Origin: Zygnema cylindricum | Lineage: Eukaryota > Streptophyta > Zygnematophyceae > Zygnematales > Zygnemataceae | Assembly (NCBI GenBank): GCA_037447655.1 | Contig: JBBHKE010003580.1 | Span: forward strand, 174,621-193,410 | Direction: 5' to 3' | Length of the DNA: 18,790 bases | In this document: positions 17,902-18,790 of the stretch, piece after piece | Numbering within the stretch: the stretch's first letter is position 1 | How the letters are laid out: every line of letters begins with the position of its first letter | Notes under the pieces: model-generated | What the model saw: only the letters and a program-made list of their open reading frames with translations | Databases searched by the model: none | Told to the model about the DNA's origin: nothing | Position numbers and translations under genes: made by a program

Positions 17902-18442
17902 CGCCAATCGTTATTAGCGTAGAATATTTTAGCGTTCATGAAAAATTACCGTCGTTTACGCTAATTATAATTTGAAAATTTTGAAAAACATACATTCTAA
18001 TAGTTTAATAATTCCACCGGTCTTTGAAAAAATAAATGTCGGTCGCAAATATGCTAATAAGTATTAGGTATTAAAATCGACAAATGTCATTAAACAAAAT
18101 CGTCACGTTCACACGGTCGAAACGTGGTACTTGACGAATATGTGCGAACGTGATATTTGACAGCCCGATTAGACCCACATTTTAGAGCGCAAATTCTCAT
18201 GCGTTCGCGGCTACTAAAAGTCATTAATTATACCTTTTCACTTAAAAAGATACAATATTGTACGGTCTAACACTGTCCGTACACCAAAACTAATTAACCG
18301 ATGGCATACTTCCATTTTGTACGGTACTAAAAAATTAACCCTAAATAGAGTAAAGAAAATAATAGAATGAACTACGCTAATGGAGAGTATTAAAAAAAAG
18401 GCGGGACTGAATTAGCGTACACAACTCTAATAACGATTGGCG
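17902..18442. repeat. Inverted-repeat pair enclosing ~540 bp (possible foldback element)
   Basis: CGCCAATCGTTATTAG at 17902-17917 is the exact reverse complement of 18427-18442. Weaker pairing continues outward (a GTAC run) and inward (TACGCTAATT). No target duplication could be fixed. Confidence 0.4.
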
Positions 18443-18689
18443 GTGTACCGTATACACTCGCACGGTTCTAGAGAAGTTACGATGTACGATTGTACGGTTT
18501 AGAAAAGTTGAAACGAAACATTTGCCTCAAACTTTGGAGAGGATGATAACTATAGTCGCGGGCGACCCGGTGCTTTGCCCTTTGGTTGCCAAGGGCCTGT
18601 CGTTTTTGTACACGCGGACCAATAGGAGCGTCACAATTTGTCGTAGGAGTTACATGTACTTCTCACGTATCAATCCGTTTTGGGTAGTG

Positions 18690-18790
18690 TACGGATATTG
18701 AAAACACGACAACGTGGCGTGATGTGACGGGATCACACGCGCAAAAATGAAAAGTACTTGTACGTTACTCTACGGATATTGATAACACGA
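18690..18790. repeat. Direct repeat with 81-bp period at the window edge
   Basis: TACGGATATTGAAAACACGA at 18690-18709 recurs as TACGGATATTGATAACACGA at 18771-18790 with one mismatch. A tandem array may continue beyond the window. Confidence 0.55.

Larger units (their letters stand above)
17346..18790. other. AT-rich region without recognisable gene
   Basis: No convincing coding frame, RNA gene or copia sequence is seen. It holds an inverted-repeat pair (17902-17917 with 18427-18442), several GTACGG/CCGTAC motifs from about 18259 on (reminiscent of the interior of the nested MITE), and a direct repeat at the right edge. Confidence 0.5.

Noticed and set aside
1-18790. CRISPR array, tRNA or rRNA genes, intact host protein-coding gene
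   Set aside because: No regularly spaced direct repeats with unique spacers, no cloverleaf or rRNA motifs, and no frame with recognisable non-transposon domains were seen on either strand.

Overview
This window looks like repeat-rich intergenic DNA from a plant nuclear genome. It holds no intact host gene that I can recognise. The evidence is a decayed Ty1/copia retrotransposon complex with plant-type polyprotein domains, short inverted-repeat DNA elements with 8-bp target duplications, ACGT-core (G-box/ABRE-like) motifs in the LTRs, and long AT-rich and GA-rich simple sequence. I cannot name the species.

Layout. Positions 1-1966 are simple repeats and AT-rich spacer: a G-rich purine tract, a (GAATAN)-type hexamer satellite, a second GA tract, a long pure (TA)n run, and a GC-richer stretch with a cluster of ACGT motifs. 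Positions 1967-3003 are a MITE-like element with terminal repeats starting CATAGTTC. A second MITE (2013-2494, perfect 8-bp target duplication GTAGACGC) is nested inside it. Positions 3178-3243 are a fragment of a repeat that recurs inverted at 17.3 kb.

Positions 3252 to about 14215 are a minus-strand copia composite. Read in plus coordinates it is LTR A (3252-4314), internal copy 1 (RNase H, RT, integrase, protease, gag; 4315-8760), LTR B (8761-9809), then internal copy 2 (9810 to about 14215). Copy 2 stops before gag and has no outer LTR. It is also split inside RNase H by a solo LTR of a related subfamily (LTR C, 10304-11548), which has a perfect TATTC target duplication. Every coding domain carries stops or frameshifts. 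Both internal copies share the same defect in the RT active site and the same in-frame stop in RNase H. The second copy therefore most likely arose by DNA recombination, or by trans-mobilisation of an already dead parent, and not by its own reverse transcriptase.

Positions 14216 to about 17345 hold three diverged tandem copies of a repeat rich in GACGTC palindromes. The first copy contains a 44-bp near-perfect palindrome, and the third is interrupted by a 302-bp MITE (16965-17266) with a perfect 8-bp target duplication, related to the outer MITE at 1967. Positions 17345-18790 are unannotated AT-rich sequence with an inverted-repeat pair and a short direct repeat running off the edge.

Nothing here works as an operon or pathway. 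The interest lies in the nesting order of elements, the shared lesions, and the mosaic pattern of identity between the two copia copies.
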